Assembly: GCF_014876185.1 (NCBI RefSeq)
Contig: NZ_JADALJ010000001.1
Span: forward strand, 3,267,501-3,331,500
Reading direction: 5' to 3'
Length of the DNA: 64,000 nt
Source: Rufibacter sp. LB8
GTDB lineage: Bacteria > Bacteroidota > Bacteroidia > Cytophagales > Hymenobacteraceae
Shown: piece after piece, positions 53,521 to 61,898 of the stretch
Layout: each line of letters begins with the position of its first letter
Numbering within the stretch: the first letter of the stretch is position 1
Notes under the pieces: generated by a model
The model's input: the letters and a program-made list of their open reading frames with translations, nothing else
Told to the model about the DNA's origin: nothing
Databases searched by the model: none
Position numbers and translations under genes: made by a program

Positions 53521-53552
53521 GGTGTCAAGTATCGCGTATCAGGTAGCAAGAT
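53521..53552. repeat. TATCAAGTAGCA repeat before NPD gene
   Basis: GTCAAGTATCGCGTATCAGG followed by TAGCAAGATAAC, five bases upstream of the nitronate monooxygenase start codon. Confidence 0.55.
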
Positions 53553-53616
53553 AACAGCTGCCCTTTTGGGTGAGAGCACCAAAAAGGGCAGAAAAGCGTT
53601 ATTAGAAAGGCATTTT

Positions 53617-53799
53617 TCAGAGACCAGAAGTTGGCCGAATAGATTGTTTTACTCCTGATACTTTTTTAGTGTTTCTAGCTTTCTTAGTTGAAAGTTTTTT
53701 GCTTTTAAAAAAATCGCTAAGTGCTTTTTCTTCCTCGGTAGTCAATGGAGTTTGACCGCCAATAAAATCTACATCTAATTCCTGTTTCTTCGCTTTCAT
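53617..53799 (-). CDS. Small basic protein, partner of GNAT-like gene (module 1)
   Basis: A 60-residue protein: acidic-polar start with VDFIGGQTPLTTEEEKALSD then a Lys-rich tail (FFKSKKLSTKKARNTKK). It starts two bases after the GNAT-like gene and must be cotranscribed. The short pattern DFI..x..PxTxxE...F is shared with the 60-residue protein at 61899, which follows the paralogous gene. A role as regulator or antitoxin of its partner is a guess. Confidence 0.75.
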   Translation of the reverse strand: MKAKKQELDVDFIGGQTPLTTEEEKALSDFFKSKKLSTKKARNTKKVSGVKQSIRPTSGL

Positions 53800-53801
53800 A
53801 T

Positions 53802-54332
53802 CTATGAATTTTGAAAGTACTTATTAATAAGTTTAAGGGCAGCTGTGGTTTCTATAATCATCAAACGGCCGCCAAAATGAAAAGCACCAAGCGTCTTTTC
53901 ATAATGCTCTATCAACTGGGTTTTAGAAATAAAAGAAACGTTGCCATCATGCCCTCGCTGAAAGGAAAGTTTGCACGCAAATGCTACCAAGTTCCCGGGA
54001 ACACCAGCATACATTTTAGAGGCGCCTTTGTTGAACGGAGCACTCTCCACTAAGTGCATGTACACATGATCTGCCTTTACTTCAAGGCAAATAAGCCCTT
54101 GAATAATAGTAGGATTATTTACTATCGTTAACTTGTAAACATCCCGGGCGGGTTCCTTGAATTCGTTTCGCCAATTGAAAATCCAGCTATTCTTCTTGCT
54201 TACGGTTTTTAAATCTGACGTTGTGAGAACCGAAATATCAGTAGCAAAACTGTCACCAGTGACTACATTCTCAATGCTGTTGGTCAGCTTGTCTATGGTA
54301 AAATCAAGGCCGGTTTCTTTTCTCTTTCCCAC
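53802..54332 (-). CDS. GNAT-like protein of two-gene module 1
   Basis: A 176-residue protein, about half identical by eye to the product of 61370-61894. Conserved blocks: DKLTNSIENVVTG at the start, VYKLTIVNNPTIIQGLI, MHLVESAPFNKG, GVPGNLVAFACKLSF and SKTQLIEHYEKTLGAFHF, followed by IETTAALKLINKYF. The last three resemble GNAT acyl-CoA-binding and C-terminal elements, so an acetyltransferase fold is likely. It starts with GTG, as does the paralogue. Confidence 0.78.
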   Translation of the reverse strand: MGKRKETGLDFTIDKLTNSIENVVTGDSFATDISVLTTSDLKTVSKKNSWIFNWRNEFKEPARDVYKLTIVNNPTIIQGLICLEVKADHVYMHLVESAPFNKGASKMYAGVPGNLVAFACKLSFQRGHDGNVSFISKTQLIEHYEKTLGAFHFGGRLMIIETTAALKLINKYFQNS

Positions 54333-54403
54333 ATCTCTAATTTACGGAGATTCTAAGCAGGTGACTAATCTGCAAAGCCTATTTTATCTTCTTTGATTTC
54401 CCC

Positions 54404-55402
54404 TCAATTACTAAAATCAATCTCCGTGCTATCGCCAATATTCAAGCGCTGACTAAGTCCTTTCAAAGAAGAATCTGAACCAACCAGTGAGTCTTCCAGC
54501 ACGGCGTAGCCCAGTTCGGCGTAGCCGCCAATGATGGAGTTGCGGACAATGGTGTAGTTGAGAATGGCGCTCTCGCCAATGGCCACGTTGGGGCCCACTA
54601 TGGAGTTGGAAATCTGTACGCCTTTGCCAAAGCTCACCGGCGGAATGATGATGGTGTTGGGGAACTCGGGGTACTGGGCGCGTTTGAACTCGGGGCGGTT
54701 GAGGAGCGTGGCGTTGGCCTGCAGGAGCGTGTCTTTGCGGCCGCAGTCAAACCAGTGGTCCACAGTGAGCGACACCATTTTCTCGCCTTCCTGAAGCATG
54801 TGCATGAGCGCATCGGTGAGGTGGTACTCGTTCTGGGTTCTTATGTCATTGGTGATGATGTGCTCCAGCGAATGCACCAGTTTGGCGGGGTTGGCAATCT
54901 TGTAAAGGCCTACCAGCGCGAAATTGCTCTTCGGGATTTTAGGTTTTTCCACCACCTTCGTGATAAAACCCTGGTTATCCATTTCAGCTATGCCGAAGAG
55001 GCTGGGCGTTTTCACGGGCTTGACGGCCAGCAGGGTTTGGTCACCGGTGAGCACTTTCTGCATGTCCACGTCCACAATGGTGTCGCCTAGCTGAATCAAG
55101 ACGCTTTCTTCGTGCTGAAACGTGTCGCGGGCGGCCCAGAGCGCGTGGCCCAGGCCTTCGCGGGGTTGCTGCACCACAAATTCCACCTGTAGGTCTGGGT
55201 ATTTGCGCTGCACGTAATGCATGATTTTTTCGCCCAGGTAACCCACCACCAGCACAAACTGCGTAATGCCCGCGGCCTGCAGGTTTTCAATGATGTGGCC
55301 CAGAATGGCTTTGCCCGCAATGGGCACCAAGGCTTTGGGTTGGGTGTGCGTGTGCGGTCTCAGGCGGGCGCCCATGCCCGCCACCGGTATAATTGCTTTC
55401 AT
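54404..55402 (-). CDS. Sugar-phosphate nucleotidyltransferase
   Basis: A 332-residue enzyme with an N-terminal nucleotidyltransferase domain (AIIPVAGMGARLRPHTHTQP and KALVPIAGKAILGHII; VLIQLGDTIVDVDM) and a C-terminal left-handed beta-helix of hexapeptide repeats (VQISNSIVGPNVAIGESAIL). It makes a nucleotide sugar such as dTDP-glucose for surface polysaccharides; it resembles the glucose-1-phosphate thymidylyltransferase group. Start taken at MKAIIPVAG (55402). Confidence 0.88.
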   Translation of the reverse strand: MKAIIPVAGMGARLRPHTHTQPKALVPIAGKAILGHIIENLQAAGITQFVLVVGYLGEKIMHYVQRKYPDLQVEFVVQQPREGLGHALWAARDTFQHEESVLIQLGDTIVDVDMQKVLTGDQTLLAVKPVKTPSLFGIAEMDNQGFITKVVEKPKIPKSNFALVGLYKIANPAKLVHSLEHIITNDIRTQNEYHLTDALMHMLQEGEKMVSLTVDHWFDCGRKDTLLQANATLLNRPEFKRAQYPEFPNTIIIPPVSFGKGVQISNSIVGPNVAIGESAILNYTIVRNSIIGGYAELGYAVLEDSLVGSDSSLKGLSQRLNIGDSTEIDFSN

Positions 55403-55579
55403 AAATCTCAAAGGAGCTTTGCCAACCCAAGCTACGCAATCTTGCTGATTTTACCTGCACTCCAGCGTGCACTTAACCGGGCACCGGGCCCACAAGACAA
55501 AATATTCTATTAGCATTTTTGAATATATCTGCGCAACCTTGCTACCTTTAGAAAGCACAGACAGCGGCGCTGCCCACGT

Positions 55580-55619
55580 GCGTTTTTGGCCTCGTTTCTA
55601 GAAATGAGCCCCAAAACGC
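55580..55619. repeat. 40-bp palindrome copy 29 (divergent gap)
   Basis: GCGTTTTTGGCCTCGTTTCT with right arm GAAATGAGCCCCAAAACGC, between the nucleotidyltransferase and lemA genes. Confidence 0.86.
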
Positions 55620-55704
55620 ATATTTTCTGCGGATAGTACGTATAGAAGGTGCTTTCACTCACAAACCAAAAATGACAACGCAATTCCTTAAACCAACCCA
55701 CGCT

Positions 55705-56283
55705 ATGAAAAAATTCTTGCTTTACTTCTTCGGTCTGGTGATTCTGGCCTCACAGAGTTCCTGCGGTTACAATGACATGGTGGCCAAAGACGAAGCCGTG
55801 TCCAGCCAATGGGCGCAGGTGCAGAACGTGTACCAACGCCGCGCCGACCTGGTGCCCAACCTGGTGAACACCGTGAAAGGCGCCGCCGCCAACGAAAGAG
55901 AGACCCTTACCGCCGTGATGGAAGCCCGCGCCAAAGCCACCAGCATTAACCTCAGCGCCGATGATTTGACCCCCGAGAACATGCAGAAGTTCCAGGCCGC
56001 GCAAAGCCAGCTGAGCGGTTCACTGTCAAGGTTAATGGCCACCGTAGAAGCCTATCCAGACCTTAAATCCAACCAAAACTTCCTGGAACTGCAGGCCGAA
56101 CTTTCTGGTACCGAGAACCGGATTACCGTGGAGCGCCAGAAGTTCAACACCGCGGTGCAAGACTACAACGGCTACATCAGGGCTTTCCCGCGCAACCTCT
56201 TTGCTGGCATGTTTGACTTTGAGAAGAAAGGCTACTTTGAAGCCGAAGCCGGTGCCAACAAGGCGCCTACCGTTCAGTTTTAG
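55705..56283 (+). CDS. LemA family lipoprotein
   Basis: A 192-residue LemA protein. N-terminal anchor ending in a possible lipobox (LASQSSC), then the LemA pattern VSSQWAQVQNVYQRRADLVP followed by NLVNTVKGAA, later LSGTENRITVERQKFNTAVQ and YNGYIRAFPRNLFAG. LemA proteins are helical bundle envelope proteins usually encoded with TPM-domain genes, as here. ATG at 55705 gives the anchor; 55672 is an upstream alternative. Confidence 0.92.
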   Translation: MKKFLLYFFGLVILASQSSCGYNDMVAKDEAVSSQWAQVQNVYQRRADLVPNLVNTVKGAAANERETLTAVMEARAKATSINLSADDLTPENMQKFQAAQSQLSGSLSRLMATVEAYPDLKSNQNFLELQAELSGTENRITVERQKFNTAVQDYNGYIRAFPRNLFAGMFDFEKKGYFEAEAGANKAPTVQF

Positions 56284-56287
56284 GTTA

Positions 56288-56317
56288 GTATCAAGTAGCA
56301 GGTATCAGGTAGCAAGA
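56288..56317. repeat. TATCAAGTAGCA tandem repeat after lemA
   Basis: GTATCAAGTAGCAG and GTATCAGGTAGCAAGA start five bases after the lemA stop. Confidence 0.65.
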
Positions 56318-56357
56318 CTTGTGAAAGTTTGCGCCTATTTACCTCAAGGCTAGATTT

Positions 56358-56397
56358 CCGTTTTCGGGCTCGTTTTCAGAAATGAGCCCGAAAACGC
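56358..56397. repeat. 40-bp palindrome copy 30
   Basis: CCGTTTTCGGGCTCGTTTTC with right arm GAAATGAGCCCGAAAACGC, between lemA and the first TPM gene. Confidence 0.87.
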
Positions 56398-56448
56398 ATT
56401 TTCTGCCAATTCTTAATTCCCCATTCCTAATTCTTAATTAACCCAAGA

Positions 56449-56913
56449 ATGGCACGCGATATCATCACTGAGGCCGACGAGGCCGTCATCACCAAGGCCA
56501 TTGAGGAAGCCGAGCGCAACACCTCCGGCGAGATACGGGTGCACATAGAAGACACCTGTGACGGCGAAGTGCTGGACCGCGCCACGCAAGTCTTCGCGTA
56601 TCTGCATATGCACCAGACCAAACTAAGGAACGGCGTGCTGTTCTACGTGGCGCTCAAAAGCCACAAGTTTGCCGTGCTGGGCGATGGCGGAATCAACGCC
56701 GTGGTGCCCAAGAATTTCTGGGAGGAGATCAACCAGGTGGTTATTGCAGATTTCAAGCTGGGCCATTACGCCGACGGCCTGAAAAAAGGCATTACCATGG
56801 CCGGCGACCAGCTCAAGGCGTATTTCCCGTACGCCGGCGACCACAAAGACATCAATGAGTTGCCTAATGATATTTCCTTCGGCTCCAATCTGAACAAAGA
56901 CCAGCAGACATGA
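56449..56913 (+). CDS. TPM-domain protein 1
   Basis: A 154-residue soluble TPM-domain protein without signal (ITKAIEEAERNTSGEIRVHI, FYVALKSHKFAVLGDGGIN, VVIADFKLGHYADGLKKGIT). TPM domains are linked to photosystem repair in plants and to phosphatase-like folds; in Bacteroidota they come after lemA. Its stop overlaps the start of the next gene by four bases. Confidence 0.9.
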   Translation: MARDIITEADEAVITKAIEEAERNTSGEIRVHIEDTCDGEVLDRATQVFAYLHMHQTKLRNGVLFYVALKSHKFAVLGDGGINAVVPKNFWEEINQVVIADFKLGHYADGLKKGITMAGDQLKAYFPYAGDHKDINELPNDISFGSNLNKDQQT

Positions 56914-57692
56914 GAAAACACTTTTGGCTTTTATGTTCGCTGTTGCTTTTTGCGCTGTCTTTGCAGGCGCAGGATTTTCCGCCCAGGCCCAGTCCGCCGC
57001 GGCTGGTCAATGACCTGGCCAACATTCTGAGCCCCGAGCAGGAGCAGGCGCTGGAGCAGAAACTGGTCAACTACAATGACAGCACCTCTACCCAGATTGC
57101 CGTGGTCAATATCACCTCCATTGGCGGCTATGACATCTCAGACTACGCGGTGAAACTGGCCGAGGCGTGGGGCGTGGGGGAGAAAGGCAAGAACAACGGC
57201 ATCTTGATTTTGACCGCCGTAAAGGAGAGAAAAGTCTTTATTGCGGTAGGCTACGGCTTGGAAGGCGCGGTGCCAGACGGCATTGCCAAGCGCATCACGG
57301 AGTACACCATCAAACCCGAATACCAGAAAGGCGATTATTATACTGGCCTTGACAAAGGCACTAGTTTTATCATTGACGTAGCCTCTGGCGAATACAAAGC
57401 CGACCCCAAAGCCCAACGCAGTGAGGGCGAAGGTGGCATTCCCATTCTCTGGATCATCATTGGCGTCATGATTCTGGTCTTCATTATCAGCCGAAGAGGC
57501 GGTGGCGGCAAAGGCGGCCGTCGTAGCCGTACCCTGGGCGGACCGTTCTTCCCACCCGTTATCTTCGGGGATTTCTCTGGCGGCCGCGGCATGTTTGGGG
57601 GCGGCGGCGGCGACTTTGGAGGAGGAGGCGGTGGTTTCGGCGGCTTTGGCGGCGGAAGCTTCGGTGGCGGCGGCGCCGGGTCTAGTTGGTAA
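56910..57692 (+). CDS. TPM-domain protein 2, membrane-anchored with Gly-rich tail
   Basis: A 260-residue protein: signal peptide (FWLLCSLLLFALSLQAQ), periplasmic TPM domain (PRLVNDLANILSPEQEQALE, GVGEKGKNNGILIL, KVFIAVGYGLEGAVPDGIAK), a membrane segment (PILWIIIGVMILVFIISRR) and a Gly-rich tail (GGGGGDFGGGGGGFGGFG). This is the typical companion of LemA. Translationally coupled with the preceding TPM gene. Confidence 0.92.
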   Translation: MRKHFWLLCSLLLFALSLQAQDFPPRPSPPRLVNDLANILSPEQEQALEQKLVNYNDSTSTQIAVVNITSIGGYDISDYAVKLAEAWGVGEKGKNNGILILTAVKERKVFIAVGYGLEGAVPDGIAKRITEYTIKPEYQKGDYYTGLDKGTSFIIDVASGEYKADPKAQRSEGEGGIPILWIIIGVMILVFIISRRGGGGKGGRRSRTLGGPFFPPVIFGDFSGGRGMFGGGGGDFGGGGGGFGGFGGGSFGGGGAGSSW

Positions 57693-57730
57693 GATTTTGC
57701 CTTGTTTCCGCTCTGCGGAAGGTTGAATTG

Positions 57731-57780
57731 AAAAAGCGTTTTCGGCTTCATTTCCAGAAATGAGCCCGAAAACGCTTTTT
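57731..57780. terminator. Palindrome copy 31 with T tails (likely terminator)
   Basis: AAAAAGCGTTTTCGGCTTCA, centre, TGAGCCCGAAAACGCTTTTT. The core palindrome 57736-57775 is extended by A and T runs, so this copy would work as a bidirectional terminator between the convergent TPM and membrane-protein genes. Confidence 0.75.
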
Positions 57781-57827
57781 GGTTTAAGGTACATCTGCTC
57801 TGACCCAGACACTCTTCTCCCTATTTT

Positions 57828-59258
57828 TTACCGTGTCCGCTTATAAAACGGACCGTTCTCCTGCCGTTCATACCGCCCAAAAACCGCTGGCAATTTGTAC
57901 TGAAGCTCAGGCATCAAGCCTTTCTGGTCAATGATATAAGCAGGCGGACGGTGGCGCAAATCAGTGAAAATGGTAAACAGCGCGTCATAATGATTTCGTC
58001 GTCCAAAAAAAGGTTTCGCTAAATCCCAGCGCAAATATGGGGAGCCGAGGCGGTTGTGCTGGTAGTAATTTAAGTCGGGGCCCAGGACTAAGATTTCTTC
58101 GTTTTGGATGTTGCGGTAACGCGGGGCTTCGCGCACTTGTACCAGTTCTGGGTCAATGCCCAGCGGCAAGTACACCAGGCCCAGCGGGTTGTAGCGCATG
58201 GCCACCACGCTGGCCACAATCACCAGAAACAGAATATCAGCAATCCAGAATTTCTTGCCGCTCCAGGTGAACAGGAACACGCCAAAATACGCCAGCAAGG
58301 GCAACACCATGATCAGGCCTTTGGCCGAACCGTCGTGCCCGCTGACCAACACTAGCGCCACCACAATGAGCCAGATGAGCATGAACTGCAGGAAACGGGC
58401 TTGGTAATTGGCGCCTAAATTCACCAAGGGCAAACTCAGGAAAGACAGCACCAGCACCAGCATCGGCACGGCCGCCACTTTTACCACTTGCCAGAAGGGC
58501 AGCACAAATGTGAACTTGAACTGCCAGCTCCAGGCCAGGCCCAACTCCAGAAACGGCCCCAGCGCGTCTTGGTACAGAAAGAACGTGAACACCACACTGA
58601 AGGGGAACGCAAAGCCGGTGAGCATCAACAACGTGCTCCTGAACGCGCCCGACGCAAAGTAGATAATCGCAAAAAAGCCCAGCACCAGAAACCACACCAG
58701 CGGCAAATAACAGAGCGCGGCCAGCCCTAACATGAACCCGGCCTTAAATAGACGGCCCGCGTTGGCGGCATCTTTGGAAATAGAGGTAAGGCTGGAAACG
58801 GCCAGCAGTACAAACGTATGCCCCAGTAAGAGCGGCGAAAGTACATCCAGTTCAAAGAATATACTCCCGAACAACATGTAGAACAGCGCCGGCACGTAAG
58901 ATTTCTGCGGATGTACCTGGTTGCGGTTGAAGATGTAGTTGAGCAGAAACGCTTGGTAGCCTATCAGCAACGTGGCCAATAATCTATGCACCAGATAAGA
59001 ACGGCCCGCCACCAGATCCAGGAGCCAGTAGACGGCGGCGCTCAGCGGGGCGGTGGTGTCATAAACGTCCTGGTAATGCATGAAGCCGGCCGCCAGGCGT
59101 TCGCCCAGGAGCATGTGGTGGAGTTCAGACAAAGTGGCGGGCATGCCCACCAGCACCAGTGGGAGCCTAATCAGGAGAAAAAGCAGCACCAACACCACCC
59201 ACCTAGACGGGAACAAACTTCTAAAGAATCGTATCAAGGGTAGACGCGGCTGAGCCAC
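57828..59258 (-). CDS. Polytopic membrane protein (glycosyltransferase-like or DUF6427-like)
   Basis: About 476 residues with some ten to twelve hydrophobic helices (WVVLVLLFLLIRLPLVLVG, FKAGFMLGLAALCYLPLVWF, and so on) and a C-terminal soluble part (EEILVLGPDLNYYQHNRLGS). The loop MHYQDVYDTTAPLSAAVYW recalls the first loop of membrane glycosyltransferases, but no catalytic motif is certain. The frame extends to an ATG at 59402 inside rbfA, which is unlikely; GTG 59258 or TTG 59237 are better starts. Confidence 0.7.
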   Translation of the reverse strand: MAQPRLPLIRFFRSLFPSRWVVLVLLFLLIRLPLVLVGMPATLSELHHMLLGERLAAGFMHYQDVYDTTAPLSAAVYWLLDLVAGRSYLVHRLLATLLIGYQAFLLNYIFNRNQVHPQKSYVPALFYMLFGSIFFELDVLSPLLLGHTFVLLAVSSLTSISKDAANAGRLFKAGFMLGLAALCYLPLVWFLVLGFFAIIYFASGAFRSTLLMLTGFAFPFSVVFTFFLYQDALGPFLELGLAWSWQFKFTFVLPFWQVVKVAAVPMLVLVLSFLSLPLVNLGANYQARFLQFMLIWLIVVALVLVSGHDGSAKGLIMVLPLLAYFGVFLFTWSGKKFWIADILFLVIVASVVAMRYNPLGLVYLPLGIDPELVQVREAPRYRNIQNEEILVLGPDLNYYQHNRLGSPYLRWDLAKPFFGRRNHYDALFTIFTDLRHRPPAYIIDQKGLMPELQYKLPAVFGRYERQENGPFYKRTR

Positions 59259-59306
59259 TCCAGAAAGAGAGCGGCGGTTTGTGGGGTAAAAATGTGAAAT
59301 TAATAC

Positions 59307-59314
59307 GATATTTG
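59307..59314 (+). promoter_or_regulatory. Putative -7 element of rbfA (GATATTTG)
   Basis: GATATTTGCGG resembles TAnnTTTG and lies seven bases before the rbfA ATG, with a TTTG -33 candidate at 59278-59281 (spacing slightly long). It implies a nearly leaderless transcript. Confidence 0.35.
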
Positions 59315-59321
59315 CGGAACC

Positions 59322-59816
59322 ATGGAAAGTAAACGCCAACAAAAATTTGCCCGCCTGATCCAGAAAGAGCTCGCTGAAATCTTCCAGCGTGAGTGCTCGC
59401 ACCTGTTTCCGGGGGCGTATATATCAGTGAGCGGCGTGCGCGTGTCGCCAGATTTGGGCGTGGCCAAAGTGCATTTGAGCCTGCTGCTCAACCCCAACGG
59501 CCGCGATTTGCTCAATGAAATCAAAGTAAACAGTAAGACCATCCGGCACGAGATGGCCAAGCGCATCAGAAACCAGGTGCGCGTGATCCCAGAGCTGATT
59601 TTTTATCTGGATGACACCGCCGAGTACGCCGCCAAAATGGACAAAATCATCAACGAGCTCCACATTCCGTCTGAGTCAAAAGAAGACCCTACCAACCCGT
59701 TCACTAACCCAGACGACGAAGAGGAAGATGACCTTTATGACGAGGAAGGCCTGGAAGAAGATGACGACGATGTGGATGACCAGGAAGACGAAGAATCTGA
59801 AGACGACAAGCGCTAA
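59322..59816 (+). CDS. rbfA: Ribosome-binding factor A with acidic tail
   Basis: A 164-residue RbfA, a KH-fold factor for 16S rRNA maturation and cold adaptation. The family part (ESKRQQKFARLIQKELAEIF, SVSGVRVSPDLGVAKVHLSL, RHEMAKRIRNQVRVIPELIF, YLDDTAEYAAKMDKII) ends near residue 118. It is followed by about 40 residues of almost only Asp, Glu and a few polar residues, an unusual extension. Confidence 0.95.
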   Translation: MESKRQQKFARLIQKELAEIFQRECSHLFPGAYISVSGVRVSPDLGVAKVHLSLLLNPNGRDLLNEIKVNSKTIRHEMAKRIRNQVRVIPELIFYLDDTAEYAAKMDKIINELHIPSESKEDPTNPFTNPDDEEEDDLYDEEGLEEDDDDVDDQEDEESEDDKR

Positions 59817-59841
59817 GCCAACCCGCTACTAAACCCACCCA

Positions 59842-60651
59842 ATGCAGTACGATCCCATTAAACGCGTCCTGGGCGAAGCGTTCAACCAAACGCCTTTCCT
59901 GCGCAAAGTATTCTACAACCTGCTGGACTTGCTGCTGCTGCGCACCTGGCACATTCACAAAGAATTGCGCGCCTGGGCGAAAGGCAAGCGCCAGCAGCCC
60001 GTGCAGATTCTGGACGCCGGTTCCGGCTTCGGGCAATACAGTTATTATCTCTCTGGCATGAGCGAGAACTGGCGCGTGCTGGCCGTAGACGTAAAAGACG
60101 AGCAGGTGGCAGACTGCAATAACTTTTTCCAGCAGATCAAGCGCCGCAACGTGCTGTTCAGGGTAGAGGATCTGGTCACGTTCCAAGACCCGGAGGCTTT
60201 TGATCTGGTGTTGAGCGTTGACGTGATGGAGCACATTCTGGAAGACGTGGAGGTGTTCAAGAACTTCCATGCGTCCATGAAGAAAGGCGGCATGCTGCTG
60301 ATTTCCACACCCTCAGACCAGGGCGGCTCAGACGTGCACGGCGATGATGAAAGCTCGTTCATTGAAGAACACGTGCGCGATGGCTACAACATCCAGGAGA
60401 TTCAGGAGAAATTGCGCAGCGCCGGTTTCAGTCGTACCGAAGCCCATTATTCGTACGGCGCACCGGGCAAAATCTCGTGGCGCCTGAGCATGAAATACCC
60501 TATTCTGATGTTGGGTTTTTCAAAGCTGTTCTTTCTGGTGCTGCCGTTTTATTATTTGTTGGTGTATCCGTTCTGCCTCTTGCTGAATTACTTAGACACC
60601 CACGGCAAGCACGCCACCGGCACCGGCCTTATTGTGAAAGCCTGGAAATAA
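59842..60651 (+). CDS. Class I SAM-dependent methyltransferase
   Basis: A 269-residue methyltransferase. Motif I LDAGSGFGQYSYYL (about 55-68), VLAVDVKDEQVADC, FDLVLSVDVMEHILEDVEVF and MKKGGMLLISTPS fit the UbiE/Methyltransf_11 type; the C-terminus carries a hydrophobic segment (LFFLVLPFYYLLVYPFCLLL) that may dip into the membrane, so a lipid or glycolipid substrate is possible. 25 bases after rbfA. Confidence 0.88.
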   Translation: MQYDPIKRVLGEAFNQTPFLRKVFYNLLDLLLLRTWHIHKELRAWAKGKRQQPVQILDAGSGFGQYSYYLSGMSENWRVLAVDVKDEQVADCNNFFQQIKRRNVLFRVEDLVTFQDPEAFDLVLSVDVMEHILEDVEVFKNFHASMKKGGMLLISTPSDQGGSDVHGDDESSFIEEHVRDGYNIQEIQEKLRSAGFSRTEAHYSYGAPGKISWRLSMKYPILMLGFSKLFFLVLPFYYLLVYPFCLLLNYLDTHGKHATGTGLIVKAWK

Positions 60652-60672
60652 ACAGGCAAGAAAATAGCATTT

Positions 60673-60712
60673 CCGTTTTAGGGCTCGTTTTCAGAAATGA
60701 AGCCAAAAACGG
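60673..60712. repeat. 40-bp palindrome copy 32
   Basis: CCGTTTTAGGGCTCGTTTTC with right arm GAAATGAAGCCAAAAACGG, between the methyltransferase and acetyltransferase genes. Confidence 0.83.
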
Positions 60713-60753
60713 AAACCCTTGGAAGTGCCTAGTTTAACCGAAACTGTTACCAC

Positions 60754-61233
60754 ATGACAGAATTCCTCAGAACCAACGCCACGCACCCAGATTTCACAGA
60801 ACTGGTGATGCTCCTGGACGCTGACCTGCACGTGCGCGACGGCGACGACCACTCGTTCTACGCGCAGTTCAACAAACTCCACGCCATTAGGCACGTGGTG
60901 CTGGCCTACGTGAAAGGCCAACCGGTGGGCTGCGGCGCCATTAAAGAATTTACTGACGACAGCGTGGTGGAAGTGAAGCGCATGTTTGTCTTGCCCGAAT
61001 TTAGAAACCGCGGCGTGGCCCATAAACTATTGATTGAACTGGAACGCTGGGCCGCTGAACTGGGCTACAAAGAACTGGTGCTGGAGACCGGCAAAGCCCA
61101 ACCCGAAGCCATCAGGCTCTACACCAAAAGCGGTTTCCACATTATTCCCAACTACGGCCAGTACCAGAACATTGACAACAGCGTCTGCATGAAAAAGAAG
61201 CTGAACAAGCTGCCGGAAAACGTGGAAGCCTAG
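60754..61233 (+). CDS. GNAT N-acetyltransferase
   Basis: A 159-residue acetyltransferase: VEVKRMFVLPEFRNRGVAHK then LLIELERWAAELGYKELVLE (acetyl-CoA motif A) and AIRLYTKSGFHIIPNYGQY (motif B). Small-molecule substrate unknown. Confidence 0.88.
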   Translation: MTEFLRTNATHPDFTELVMLLDADLHVRDGDDHSFYAQFNKLHAIRHVVLAYVKGQPVGCGAIKEFTDDSVVEVKRMFVLPEFRNRGVAHKLLIELERWAAELGYKELVLETGKAQPEAIRLYTKSGFHIIPNYGQYQNIDNSVCMKKKLNKLPENVEA

Positions 61234-61244
61234 GGCAAGAATTT

Positions 61245-61285
61245 CCGTTTTCGGGCTCAATTCTGGAAATGAGCCCGAAAACGGG
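61245..61285. repeat. 40-bp palindrome copy 33
   Basis: CCGTTTTCGGGCTCAATTCT with right arm GAAATGAGCCCGAAAACGGG, between the acetyltransferase gene and module 2. Confidence 0.87.
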
Positions 61286-61369
61286 AGTAGAGGGCACAGA
61301 ATTGTTCTACTTCATAACCAGAGAAGCCTGGCTCTTTTTAATGCACTAAGTGAATTTATTGTACAACGC

Positions 61370-61894
61370 GTGGGTAAGGTAAAAGTAACGGGTCTTGAAT
61401 TTGATGTTGACAAACTGACTAATTCTATTGAGAATGCAGTAACTGGAGAGGTTTTTGACACAGAAATAACGCGGCTTTCAGCGAAAGACAACAGGAGTAT
61501 TAAGAAAGCAGAGTGGCTGTTTGATTGGAAGAAAGAATTGAAAGATTCCACAAAAGAGGTTTATAAACTGACTTCTGCCAATAACCCAGCCATTATACAA
61601 GGGCTGCTAAGCATTGAAGACAAGCAAGACCACATTTTCATGCACCTTATTGAAAGCTCTAATTTTAACAAGGGCCAAAATAAGGTTTATCTGGGCGTGC
61701 CGGGCAACTTGGTAGCGTATGCCTGCAAAGTGGCCTTTGAACGAAGTTACCAAGGATTTGTAGCTTTTGATTCAAAAACAGCGTTAATAGAACATTACCA
61801 GCGTACCTTGGGGGCAACACATTTCAGAGGGCAAAGAATGTTCCTTGAAACAACTGCCGCCACAAAACTGGTGAACCAATACTTTAGAGACTAA
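61370..61894 (+). CDS. GNAT-like protein of two-gene module 2
   Basis: A 174-residue paralogue of the product of 53802-54332. Shared blocks: DKLTNSIENAVTG, VYKLTSANNPAIIQGLL, DHIFMHLIESSNFNKG, GVPGNLVAYACKVAF, SKTALIEHYQRTLGATHF, ETTAATKLVNQYF. The C-terminal half looks like a GNAT fold. Starts with GTG, like its paralogue, and is followed after four bases by a 60-residue partner gene. Confidence 0.8.
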   Translation: MGKVKVTGLEFDVDKLTNSIENAVTGEVFDTEITRLSAKDNRSIKKAEWLFDWKKELKDSTKEVYKLTSANNPAIIQGLLSIEDKQDHIFMHLIESSNFNKGQNKVYLGVPGNLVAYACKVAFERSYQGFVAFDSKTALIEHYQRTLGATHFRGQRMFLETTAATKLVNQYFRD

Positions 61895-61898
61895 GCTT

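Noticed and set aside
59259-59402. ATG at 59402 as start of the polytopic membrane protein
   Set aside because: It would overlap the first 80 bases of the divergent rbfA gene and its promoter; later GTG or TTG starts directly before the first membrane helix fit better.
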